Counted from the first letter of the stretch, positions 34,004 through 40,890 are shown. The stretch: 43,020 nucleotides of DNA from Treponema sp. (GCA_031281555.1 JAITFK010000162.1:1-43020); one strand, 5' to 3'. Program-made: numbers and translations. Notes: generated by a model from the sequence alone, not told the origin.

Positions 34004-36045
34004 CTAACCTCCGAAATTATTATAGTTCCATATGAATAAGTTTTATTCTTTTCCGGTGAATAAATTTTAAAGGTAATTAATTTATCATTCTTTTCTATTT
34101 TTATAAATAAATGAGCGTCGGGCCGGATTAATCCGGTAAATTTGATTCTCTTAATATGCGAAAGACATATTCCGGTTCCAAAGTGTTTGGAAGCGCATTT
34201 CATAATCAGATCGATTTGACCTACAGCGGGAAGAATCTGAAACTCCGGAAAATGTCCGTCAAAATACGGACTTGTGCCAAGAATTGTAAATTCCAAAATA
34301 ACTGAATTATCCGTTTTTTCAATGACAGACATCCCGTCACTAGTAAATAAAGATTTTATTTCTTCTTTGTTTTTTTTCCCTTGTGTATTAACGGGCAGTG
34401 TTTCAAGGTAACGCCATTTTTTAGGGATAACTGTATTATCAAAATATTGTAAAAGGTATTCCTTCCAAAAATTATTTATCTTTTGTTTTTCTAAACATGA
34501 GAACTTTTCTTTGCCGTTATCATTAAAGACTACGGCGGCAGCAAGGTACTGGCGTCTTTCTTCCATGGCGATAATACATACATCAGCGGCAAGACCGGAT
34601 TCCAGAATACGGTTTTCCATTTCCAAAAGCGAAACACGTTTTTCTTCTATTTTTACAAAAGAATCAAGGCGTCCCTTTAAAATAAAATGTTCTTCATCAA
34701 TAATTTCCGCCAGGTCGGCTGTTTCAAAACCCGCCGGCTCCTTGATATACGGAGATTGGATTAAGAGGCAGCCTTCTTTATTACAGCTAATACGCGCGTT
34801 GTCAAATACTGTCCATTGCGATCCTTTATCTGAGCTTCGCCATGCGATGCCGGAAGTTTCCGTACTGCCGTAAATTTCAACCGGCCAAAAACCGAAAACC
34901 CGGGAGGTTTTTTGAGCGGTATCAAAATCAAGAAGTCCGCCGGAAGTAAAAATCCAAGGAGAAACAAGATTTAAATTTTCTGATTTTTCTATTTCTACGG
35001 CGCGTTTTAGAAAAGCCGGCACTGAAATGATCATATATTTTACATCGATTAATTTTTCAAATTCTTCAGGGAACAGGATTCTTTGTCTTCTGAAGGGAAT
35101 CCCTGAAGTAAAGGGCAGGAGTATTGAAAAAAGAAGACCGTAAATATGATGCTGGTTTACTGTTGAGCAAAGTTTACGATCAGGAAATTCTTCTCCCCAT
35201 TTTGAAAGTATAAAAAGATTGTCGTTTTCAAATTCGATAAGGCGCTGTTTAACAGCCTTAGGTTTTCCCGTACTTCCCGAAGTAAACATAATAATCGATG
35301 TCTCATCTCCGTTAATTGGCGGCAGTTCCCGCTCAATTCCCTTAATATTATCCGCGGTATTTTCCAGCATAGCGGAAATAAAAAAAGTATTTTCCGGTTT
35401 GCTGTCATTTGAAAATTCCAGATCTGTAAGAAAAGGAATTGTACCTGTATCTGTATTGCGGATTTCTGCGATATAGGAGGCTCCTGTATTCGCGCTGAGT
35501 AAAACTTCTTTTTTGCATTGAAGCAGGCTTGTAAAAGCAAGCAAAAAAAACCAATAATCGTCGCAATATAAAAGCCATTTGTCGCTTTTGACAGTTTCAA
35601 TCTGAGCGCGAAGTTTGGCAGTACCTTCAAGAAAATCCGCCCATGTCCTGTATTTATTATCGTTCCATGCGCCTTCATAACATAAAACATCAGAAAGATT
35701 ACGTGATTTTTTTTTGACAGCTGTCAGGGGAATTGCTTTTGGTATAGTTTTTTGCACTTTTTTCCTGACCATAAATTCTACGGCAAAAAGTATACCCATT
35801 AAAAGGTAAGAAATACCGCCGTTGTAGACAGACCAAAGTATATCCGAACCGGAAAAAATAGTCCAGATTGACAGATTTCCGTTAAAAATGAAAAAACTAA
35901 CCCAAATTACGGTTACTTTACGGCAATAATTCTCAATTTGTCTCTTTCCCGGTGAATAACGGATAGATTTATCCTGAATTACAGCAATTCTATAGATCAT
36001 TGACGGCGGTTTAACAAGAGTAATCCCGAACGAGCCGAGAAACAA
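34000..36045 (-). CDS. Aryl AMP-ligase fused to hotdog dehydratase, with C-terminal half of COG4648 membrane protein
   Basis: Residues 1-100 match the C-terminal half of the COG4648 membrane protein (PPSMIYRIAVIQ, VTVIWVSFFIFNG, SYLLMGILFAVEFMVR). Residues 115-570 are an adenylate-forming ligase: IIMFTSGSTGKPK (251-263), YGSTETSG (392-399), KGRLDSFVKI and LPVNTQGKK. It should activate an aryl acrylate and load it on an ACP. Residues 575-681 are a second hotdog dehydratase, with YFDGHFPEFQILP (His598). The frame stays open upstream of this ATG as far as the A10 tract at 36159-36168, where the N-terminal COG4648 half lies in another frame. A single A added there, or two removed, would give one three-part protein of about 790 residues starting at 36368. 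Confidence 0.88.
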   Translation of the reverse strand: MFLGSFGITLVKPPSMIYRIAVIQDKSIRYSPGKRQIENYCRKVTVIWVSFFIFNGNLSIWTIFSGSDILWSVYNGGISYLLMGILFAVEFMVRKKVQKTIPKAIPLTAVKKKSRNLSDVLCYEGAWNDNKYRTWADFLEGTAKLRAQIETVKSDKWLLYCDDYWFFLLAFTSLLQCKKEVLLSANTGASYIAEIRNTDTGTIPFLTDLEFSNDSKPENTFFISAMLENTADNIKGIERELPPINGDETSIIMFTSGSTGKPKAVKQRLIEFENDNLFILSKWGEEFPDRKLCSTVNQHHIYGLLFSILLPFTSGIPFRRQRILFPEEFEKLIDVKYMIISVPAFLKRAVEIEKSENLNLVSPWIFTSGGLLDFDTAQKTSRVFGFWPVEIYGSTETSGIAWRSSDKGSQWTVFDNARISCNKEGCLLIQSPYIKEPAGFETADLAEIIDEEHFILKGRLDSFVKIEEKRVSLLEMENRILESGLAADVCIIAMEERRQYLAAAVVFNDNGKEKFSCLEKQKINNFWKEYLLQYFDNTVIPKKWRYLETLPVNTQGKKNKEEIKSLFTSDGMSVIEKTDNSVILEFTILGTSPYFDGHFPEFQILPAVGQIDLIMKCASKHFGTGICLSHIKRIKFTGLIRPDAHLFIKIEKNDKLITFKIYSPEKNKTYSYGTIIISEVS

Positions 36046-36092
36046 TAAAGTGATTAGAACGGGATAGAATTTCAGGAAAATGCTGTTGTTTG

Positions 36093-36368
36093 TTAAAAGA
36101 CAGATAACGCCTGCGCCAAGAAGAAGCAGGGAAGACCAAGCGAAAGATTTGGTACGGCTTTTTTTTTTGAAGCGCCTGCGGTAGTACCGGCGGTACTACC
36201 TGCGGAAGTTCCGGCGATAAAGGTAAAAAGAGCAAGAGCAATAACGAAAAAGGAAAGTTGTTTAATCTGAATTTTTTGTATTACAAGAAAATAAAAAATA
36301 AGCAACGGATAAATTATTGATGCGGAATATAAAAGTATTCTGGTTATTAGCTTTAGTTTAGCTGACAT
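36093..36368 (-). CDS. N-terminal half of COG4648-like membrane protein, frame lost at A10 tract
   Basis: The 91-residue frame starts with two membrane helices (about 8-28 and 36-52), then a low-complexity loop of G-S/T-S/T-A repeats and Lys residues. After the A10 tract the frame gives a short unrelated tail and stops, while the adjacent frame continues with LLLLGAGVICLL and the rest of the family. It is therefore the 5' part of the gene whose 3' part is the ligase fusion. Its ATG overlaps the ACP stop (TGATG), so it is normally coupled in the operon. Confidence 0.7.
   Translation of the reverse strand: MSAKLKLITRILLYSASIIYPLLIFYFLVIQKIQIKQLSFFVIALALFTFIAGTSAGSTAGTTAGASKKKAVPNLSLGLPCFFLAQALSVF
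36159..36168 (-). other. A10 homopolymer at frame change
   Basis: Ten consecutive A on the minus strand mark the exact point where coding passes from the COG4648 N-terminal frame to the frame of the ligase fusion. A11 or A8 would restore one continuous gene. Such tracts are sites of replication slippage (phase variation), of transcriptional slippage, and of sequencing error; the sequence alone cannot tell these apart. Confidence 0.8.
36165..36212 (-). repeat. 12-bp imperfect tandem repeat with hairpin beside the A10 tract
   Basis: On the minus strand four 12-base units follow each other: GGAACTTCCGCA, GGTAGTACCGCC, GGTACTACCGCA, GGCGCTTCAAAA, encoding GTSA-GSTA-GTTA-GASK. At 36181-36199 the repeats form a perfect hairpin (8-base arms GTAGTACC/GGTACTAC, 3-base loop). 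It lies just before the A10 tract in the reading direction. Confidence 0.75.
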
Positions 36369-36616
36369 CAGGGTATGGCAATAAGAGGGTGGAGTATATC
36401 CACAACATCCTGAATGGTAATTGCCTTTTTAAACTGTTCAGGCTCAATTTTATCTTTTACATATTCTTTCATTTTTACCATTAGATCAACCGCGTCAATG
36501 GAATCAAGTTCCAAATCCGCGTAAAGTTTGGTATCCTTGTTGATAAAGTTTTCGTCTATTTCAAATTCTTTGCTTAATATTTCTTTTATCCTGACAAAAA
36601 TTTCTTCCTTGCTCAT
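36368..36616 (-). CDS. Acyl carrier protein 2
   Basis: The 82-residue ACP has the phosphopantetheine site DLELDSIDAVDLMVK with Ser39. It is closely similar to the divergently placed ACP at 36987 over its length (FxxIKxIL, LYxDLxxDS, F-K-x-A-x-x-x-Q-D-x-VDI), so the two are paralogues. It overlaps ACP1 by 4 bases (ATGA) and the membrane protein start by one. Confidence 0.92.
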   Translation of the reverse strand: MSKEEIFVRIKEILSKEFEIDENFINKDTKLYADLELDSIDAVDLMVKMKEYVKDKIEPEQFKKAITIQDVVDILHPLIAIP

Positions 36617-36876
36617 GAAGCTCCTCCCGCGGCTTCGATGTATGCCGCAAGAGCGTCTACTGAAGCAAAATGTTTTTTATTATCCGCATTTTCCGCTGAA
36701 AATTTAACGCCGAATTTCTTTTTTAAAGCTATTCCCAGCTCCAGGGCGTCTATGGAATCAAGCCCCAATCCCTCCCCGAAAAGAGACGCTGAATCAACAA
36801 TATTTTCAGGTTTTACATCTTCCAGTTCCAAAGCATTGATGATTAACTCTTTTATCTGCTGGTTTAAACTGCTCAT
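36613..36876 (-). CDS. Acyl carrier protein 1
   Basis: The 87-residue ACP has EGLGLDSIDALELGIALKK with Ser41 as attachment site. It differs from the other two ACPs of the cluster (FAS/type II PKS-like DSIDALEL, then KFGVKF), suggesting division of labour between starter loading and elongation. It is first in the eight-gene minus-strand operon. Its ATG falls 6 bases after a consensus TATAAT, so the transcript would begin at or next to the start codon; the normal ACP length supports this start. Confidence 0.92.
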   Translation of the reverse strand: MSSLNQQIKELIINALELEDVKPENIVDSASLFGEGLGLDSIDALELGIALKKKFGVKFSAENADNKKHFASVDALAAYIEAAGGAS

Positions 36877-36882
36877 AAAAAC

Positions 36883-36910
36883 ATTATAAATTTACTGTTT
36901 TTTTTGTCAA
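36883..36910 (-). promoter_or_regulatory. Consensus promoter of the ACP-ligase-exporter operon
   Basis: On the minus strand TTGACA (36910-36905), a 16-base spacer and TATAAT (36888-36883) give a fully consensus sigma70-type promoter. The predicted start of transcription is at about 36876, the A of the ACP1 start codon, implying a leaderless message. Confidence 0.75.
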
Positions 36911-36933
36911 CAGGCTATATTAATAGGCAATTA

Positions 36934-36962
36934 TTGACAAAAAAAGTAAATTTTGCTATATT
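36934..36962 (+). promoter_or_regulatory. Promoter of the divergent ACP3 gene
   Basis: TTGACA (36934-36939), a 17-base spacer and TATATT (36957-36962) lie 24 bases before the ACP3 ATG. With the opposing consensus promoter 24 bases away, this forms a compact divergent control region in the middle of the pigment cluster. Confidence 0.7.
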
Positions 36963-36986
36963 TTTAAAGTATTTTTTGCGGATAGA

Positions 36987-37244
36987 ATGGGGTTTTCCTT
37001 GGATAAAAATAAAATTTTTCTTGAAATAAAAGATATATTAGTTTCTGAATTCAAGTTAGAAGCTGATTCAATTAACTCTGAAAAAAGATTGTACGATGAT
37101 TTAGATATTGATTCACTTGATTTGGTCGATCTGGTATTATGCCTTAAAGAGCACATCGGTGAGAAAATCGATCCTGGTCTGTTTAAAGAAGCTTGTATTG
37201 TACAGGATTTGGTAGATATAGTTGACCCTTTTTGGAAAAATTAA
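36987..37244 (+). CDS. Acyl carrier protein 3
   Basis: The 85-residue ACP has DDLDIDSLDLVDLVLCLKE with Ser43 for phosphopantetheine. It is a paralogue of ACP2 but alone on the plus strand with its own promoter. Its stop overlaps the ammonia-lyase stop tail to tail by 4 bases. The ribosome binding site is weak (GCGGATAGA). Confidence 0.9.
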   Translation: MGFSLDKNKIFLEIKDILVSEFKLEADSINSEKRLYDDLDIDSLDLVDLVLCLKEHIGEKIDPGLFKEACIVQDLVDIVDPFWKN

Positions 37245-38800
37245 CAGCTTTCATTTTTAAAATGAAGCCGGAAATGCTTTTCTTCTATTAACGACAATGT
37301 TTTTCGTAAATCAGCTTCAAGCGGGCGATCGTCTTCAAGCGGTCTGAAAAAAGCGGAAATTTCATCAAAAGTTTCCTTTGTCTTTCCAAGATCGTCATGC
37401 TTTAATTCGCCGTTTTTCAATCTTAAATCAATAGCCTGAAAAGAGGCAAGCAGGGATGCTGCCATTACCTGCGCGGTTAATTTATTTACTCTAACGCAGT
37501 CACGGGCGGCGATAGTTCCCATACTTACCTTGTCCTGGTTATGACATTCAGTTGAACGGGAAAAAACGCTCATAGGCATCGTATTTTTTAACGCTTCGGC
37601 AGTCCACGCGGAGACAGCAATTTGTACCGCTTTAAAACCGTGATTGCAGGAAATATTATTTTTATTTCCTGTCAAATTTGCGGGAAGTCCGCGGTTGTAT
37701 TTTACGTCCACCAGCATGGCAAGCTGTCTGTCAATAAGGTCTGCAAGATTTGCGATAATGTTTTTTAATGAATCCATCGCGAAACAAATGTGTCCTCCGT
37801 AAAAATGCCCGCCATGGTAAACAGATCGCCTTTCGCTGTCAATCAGGGGATTATCATTGGCGCTGTTCATCTCGGTCTCAATAAAATTCCGTAGGGTATC
37901 GCTCATATCAAAAAAAAGCCCGATAACATGAGGGGCGCACCGTATTGAATAATTGTCCTGAATACGGGCAGGAGCAGTCTGTAAACCTTGTCTTTCTACG
38001 GGAAGGCTTTTTCGTATTTTTTCCGCGGCAAGCGCCTGTCCCAAGTGGGGTTTAAGCTCAAAAAACCGCTGGTTAAAATGGTAAGCGTTGCCCTTCAGTG
38101 CTATTGAATTCATCGCGGTAATACGGCAGGCGAGGTTCGCAAGATACTCAGCATCATGAAACGCGAGCGCTGCAACAGCGTTCATAACAGCTGTCCCGTT
38201 CATAATGGCAATTGCTTCTTTGGGACGAAATTTATAAGCCTGCTTTCCAAGTTCAGTAAGAACGTCAGCGGATGAGCGCTCTCTCTCCTTGTACATTACC
38301 TGCCGTTCTCCGATTAACGCCCCGGCGAAATATGAAAGAGGAGTAAGATCGCCTGACGCGCCGACAGAGCCTTCCTGCGGAACAAGCGGAAGAATGTCAT
38401 TTTCGATAAAAAACGCCATTAATTCCAGCAGTTCCATACTGACTCCTGAATAACCCTGCGCCAGGGTATTAAGCCGTACAATCATCAGCGCTCTGACTGT
38501 TTGCGCGTCAAAATAATCTCCCATTCCGCAGCCGTGAAAGCGTGTCAGGTTTACGGGAAGTTCGCTGTAGTGTTCAGAGCTTACCTGTTCGGCACATGAA
38601 TCACCGTACCCTGTTGTTACGCCGTATACACCGCCGTGTTTTCCCAAAGTTTCATCAAGAAAATCTGCGCCCGCTTTAATTTTTTCTTTGAATTCGACAG
38701 ATTGACAAAGAGTCACTTTAAGCTGTTTTTTCGCTGCCGAGGCAAGATTTTCTATCGTAAGACAATCACGGCCAATTTCAAGCGTATTCAGGTTCATCAT
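37241..38800 (-). CDS. Aromatic amino acid ammonia-lyase (MIO family) of the pigment cluster
   Basis: The 519-residue lyase has the Ala148-Ser149-Gly150 triad in GSVGASGDLTPLSYFAG that forms the MIO prosthetic group, catalytic Tyr59 in YGVTTGYGD, and MNSANDNPLID. It removes ammonia from His, Phe or Tyr. The substrate-selectivity pair, read by aligning the NLTRFHGCGMG segment with known enzymes, is Phe88-His89, which is neither the Ser-His of HutH nor the His-Leu or Phe-Leu of well-known TAL and PAL. Position next to an aryl ligase and ACPs points to making a cinnamate or coumarate starter rather than histidine breakdown; no other hut gene is near. No good ribosome binding site is seen. Confidence 0.88.
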   Translation of the reverse strand: MMNLNTLEIGRDCLTIENLASAAKKQLKVTLCQSVEFKEKIKAGADFLDETLGKHGGVYGVTTGYGDSCAEQVSSEHYSELPVNLTRFHGCGMGDYFDAQTVRALMIVRLNTLAQGYSGVSMELLELMAFFIENDILPLVPQEGSVGASGDLTPLSYFAGALIGERQVMYKERERSSADVLTELGKQAYKFRPKEAIAIMNGTAVMNAVAALAFHDAEYLANLACRITAMNSIALKGNAYHFNQRFFELKPHLGQALAAEKIRKSLPVERQGLQTAPARIQDNYSIRCAPHVIGLFFDMSDTLRNFIETEMNSANDNPLIDSERRSVYHGGHFYGGHICFAMDSLKNIIANLADLIDRQLAMLVDVKYNRGLPANLTGNKNNISCNHGFKAVQIAVSAWTAEALKNTMPMSVFSRSTECHNQDKVSMGTIAARDCVRVNKLTAQVMAASLLASFQAIDLRLKNGELKHDDLGKTKETFDEISAFFRPLEDDRPLEADLRKTLSLIEEKHFRLHFKNESC

Positions 38801-38840
38801 TATTAATTAATACTTACAGTAAAAAAAAACAAGACACAAA

Positions 38841-38872
38841 ATATAGCGTAGCCAATTGACGATACGCTATAT
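38841..38872. promoter_or_regulatory. Perfect inverted repeat between ammonia-lyase and nrdR
   Basis: ATATAGCGTA (38841-38850) is repeated perfectly in inverted form as TACGCTATAT (38863-38872), with 12 bases between. It overlaps the -35 region of the nrdR promoter and lies upstream of the divergent ammonia-lyase. It could be an operator for a dimeric regulator of either gene. Confidence 0.5.
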
Positions 38873-38884
38873 ATATGGTACTAT
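38856..38884 (+). promoter_or_regulatory. nrdR promoter
   Basis: TTGACG (38856-38861), a 17-base spacer and TACTAT (38879-38884) form a near-consensus promoter about 65 bases before the nrdR start codon. Confidence 0.65.
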
Positions 38885-38927
38885 ATATGCGAGAACATAC
38901 CGCTTTATATAGGGTACTATATATAGT
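38880..38927 (+). promoter_or_regulatory. Candidate NrdR boxes (autoregulation)
   Basis: ACTATATATAGT (38916-38927) is a perfect palindrome matching the NrdR-box core, and ACTATATATGCG (38880-38891) is a degenerate copy 36 bases upstream that overlaps the -10 element. NrdR binds paired boxes to repress ribonucleotide reductase genes and often itself. Usual box spacing is nearer three helical turns (31-32 bases), so the pairing is not ideal. Confidence 0.6.
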
Positions 38928-38952
38928 GGTACAAGCAGGAAGGTAACACAAT

Positions 38953-39417
38953 ATGCGATGTCCTCATTGCGGCACTGTTGAAGACAAAGTAGTAGAGTCT
39001 CGTACATTGGCTAATGGGGATGCTGTGCGTCGGCGCAGGGAATGTACTAACTGCGGTTACAGGTTTACAAGTTATGAACGGATTGATGAAAGGCAGTTCA
39101 TGGTAATTAAAAGGGACGGCAGACGGGAACCGTTTGAACGTTCCAAGCTTGAACGCGGAATAGTGAGAGCGCTTGAAAAACGACCGTTTTCGCAAATGCA
39201 AATTGAAAGCCTTGTAAACGAAATTGAAGATGAAACCGCAATTTTAAGCAAGGGAAGCCGGGAAATTTCAAGCACAATAATCGGAGATTTGGTTTTGGAA
39301 AGGCTTGGAAAACTGGACAATTTTGCCTATATCCGTTTCGCGTCTGTGTATAAGCATTTTAAGGATTTGGATGAGTTCATTGAAGAAATAAAAAAAGTTG
39401 GAACAGAAATGAAATAG
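38953..39417 (+). CDS. nrdR: Transcriptional repressor NrdR
   Basis: The 154-residue protein has the N-terminal zinc ribbon MRCPHCG...CTNCGYRFTSYER and the ATP-cone domain (VIKRDGRREPFERSKL onwards). It senses ATP/dATP and represses ribonucleotide reductase genes through NrdR boxes. AGGAAGGT stands 7 bases before the ATG. Likely self-regulated through the boxes in its promoter. It is the first ordinary housekeeping gene after the pigment cluster. Confidence 0.96.
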   Translation: MRCPHCGTVEDKVVESRTLANGDAVRRRRECTNCGYRFTSYERIDERQFMVIKRDGRREPFERSKLERGIVRALEKRPFSQMQIESLVNEIEDETAILSKGSREISSTIIGDLVLERLGKLDNFAYIRFASVYKHFKDLDEFIEEIKKVGTEMK

Positions 39418-39477
39418 GAAGTTTCTTGAGGTATATCGTCGGTTTTGGGAGGGGCTTTTTTACATAGAAAACCGGCG

Positions 39478-39547
39478 TCCCTTTATTAAAAGGGAGTGTT
39501 TTTGGCCGCGTTTAATCGTTTGCGAGAGATTAGGCGCGGCCTTTTTT
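39478..39547 (+). terminator. Tandem hairpin terminator after nrdR
   Basis: Two hairpins follow each other: TCCCTTT-atta-AAAGGGA (39478-39495) followed by GTGTTTTT, and GGCCGCGTTTAATC (39504-39517) pairing with GATTAGGCGCGGCC (12 of 14 as Watson-Crick), ending in TTTTTT (39542-39547). The second is a classic intrinsic terminator. The remaining sequence from 39418 holds a further weak inverted repeat (GTCGGTTTT/AAAACCGGC) and no gene. Confidence 0.8.
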
Positions 39548-39576
39548 CTGACATCGTTGTTTCTTCATGATATAAT
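39548..39576 (+). promoter_or_regulatory. Near-consensus promoter of the GT4 gene
   Basis: CTGACA (39548-39553), a 17-base spacer and TATAAT (39571-39576) stand 52 bases before the glycosyltransferase ATG, directly behind the nrdR terminator. Confidence 0.75.
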
Positions 39577-39628
39577 AACTTACTAAAGAGACACCGTATC
39601 ATTGATACAAAACATACGGAGGCATTAA

Positions 39629-40771
39629 ATGAAAATAGGGCTGGATACTTTTGCCTGTAACGGCGGCAAGTCCGGAGTAGGTATGTATTTAACCCATTTG
39701 CTGAAGCGAATAACTCCTTCACAGGCTCAATTTGAACTTTTTGGATGGGAATATGAAAAATATACCTATAATGATGTAGCTCCCAATATTGAATTTATAC
39801 CGCAGTGTTCTTTCCATGGAAGAACTTCAAACGCAATATGGCATTTGTACAAATATCCCAAATTCGCTTCATTGCGTAAATTCGACGCGTGCTTTTTTCC
39901 GGCAGCCCATAAACATCTTCCTCATAAATCTCCCTGCCCCACAATCGGCGTAGTTCATGATATGGCCGCTTACTGGGGTACGAGAAAAACGAGGGTTCAT
40001 CTTGGCGCTCTTTTACGCATGATTCTTCCGGATTCGCTGCGCCGCCTTGACAGAATAATTGCCGTAAGCGAATGGGTTAAGCGGGAATTGACAGAAAAAG
40101 CTCATATAAAAGAAAACAGAATTGAAGTTGTACCTAACGGAATTGATCATACGTCGTTTTATCCCAGGCAAAGAAACGAAGAAAGCGTATTATTAATTCA
40201 ACCGTTCAGTTTCAGAAGACCTTATGTGCTTTGTGTCTCGCGTATAGATTATCCGATTAAAAACCATATAAGGCTTATCGAAGCGTTCGGTATTTTTAAG
40301 GAAAAAACAAAATATCCGCACAGGCTTGTGCTTGCAGGCGGCGACAGTAACAATGCCGAACTTGTAAAAGAAGCTGCGGCCGCTTCTGTCTGGCGCAACG
40401 ATATTTTTTTTACAGGACATTTTCCTTTAAAAAGCCTGCCTGAACTTTATGCCGGCGCTGATTTTACGGTCATTCCTTCCATGTACGAAGGTTTCGGCAT
40501 GGGAGCGCTTGAAGCAATGGCTTGCGGAGTTCCGGTACTCTGCGCCCGCGCCGCTTCTTTACCTGAAACAGCGGAACATGCCGCACTTTATTTTGATCCT
40601 TATAACGCTGAGGATATGGCTGACCGTATGATTACTATCAGCACCAATCATGAAATTTACAATGAATCCAGACAGTTTGGTCTTGAAAGAGCTAAGTCTT
40701 TTTCATGGGATCGTTGTGTGGAACGCACGTTACAGATTATTTATGAAACGGCAGGGGTTGAAAGCTTGTAA
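39629..40771 (+). CDS. Family-4 glycosyltransferase (GT-B, group 1)
   Basis: The 380-residue protein has CNGGKSGVGMYLTHLLKRI at the N-terminus, VVPNGIDHTSFYP, the linker CVSRIDYPIKNHIRLIEAF and the EX7E-type motif in PSMYEGFGMGALEAMACGVPVL. Such retaining transferases use nucleotide sugars for surface polysaccharide or glycolipid building. It stands as a single gene with its own promoter and a GGAGG 8 bases before the ATG. The acceptor cannot be told. Confidence 0.9.
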   Translation: MKIGLDTFACNGGKSGVGMYLTHLLKRITPSQAQFELFGWEYEKYTYNDVAPNIEFIPQCSFHGRTSNAIWHLYKYPKFASLRKFDACFFPAAHKHLPHKSPCPTIGVVHDMAAYWGTRKTRVHLGALLRMILPDSLRRLDRIIAVSEWVKRELTEKAHIKENRIEVVPNGIDHTSFYPRQRNEESVLLIQPFSFRRPYVLCVSRIDYPIKNHIRLIEAFGIFKEKTKYPHRLVLAGGDSNNAELVKEAAAASVWRNDIFFTGHFPLKSLPELYAGADFTVIPSMYEGFGMGALEAMACGVPVLCARAASLPETAEHAALYFDPYNAEDMADRMITISTNHEIYNESRQFGLERAKSFSWDRCVERTLQIIYETAGVESL

Positions 40772-40781
40772 ACAGATTAAT

Positions 40782-40812
40782 AAAAAAGGGCGACATATTA
40801 CGTATGCTGCCC
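40782..40812 (-). terminator. Terminator of the membrane-anchored LRR gene
   Basis: On the minus strand GGGCAGCATA-cgtaa-TATGTCGCCC (40812-40788) forms an 8 of 10 stem followed directly by TTTTTT. It lies 90 bases behind the stop of the gene at 40903-41976. Confidence 0.7.
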
Positions 40813-40852
40813 TGTTGTGGAGTGGAGGATTCGCCTTCCAACCCTCTACAAA

Positions 40853-40890
40853 TAGCAGATAACAAAGTTTTTAGGCTTCGTTATCTGCTA
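40853..40890. repeat. 15-bp near-perfect hairpin without T-tract
   Basis: TAGCAGATAACAAAG (40853-40867) pairs with CTTCGTTATCTGCTA (40876-40890), 14 of 15 bases, with an 8-base loop. No T run follows on either strand. It lies between the convergent GT4 and LRR genes and 12 bases behind the LRR stop; it may protect a 3' end or be a dispersed repeat. Confidence 0.65.

Noticed and set aside
36011-36241. 76-residue minus frame overlapping the A10 region
   Set aside because: It is the third frame of the same stretch; neither half matches the COG4648 family, unlike the two frames kept.
16357-38800. Cluster as flexirubin/dialkylresorcinol type
   Set aside because: No KAS III-like (DarB) or aromatase/cyclase-like (DarA) gene is present; the set fits plain aryl-polyene synthesis.
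37241-38800. Lyase as HutH of histidine breakdown
   Set aside because: No hutU, hutI or hutG neighbour, the selectivity pair is Phe-His, and it lies next to ACPs and an aryl ligase.
40853-40890. Hairpin as intrinsic terminator of the GT4 gene
   Set aside because: No T run follows on the plus strand; the real terminator signal in this gap is on the minus strand at 40782-40812.
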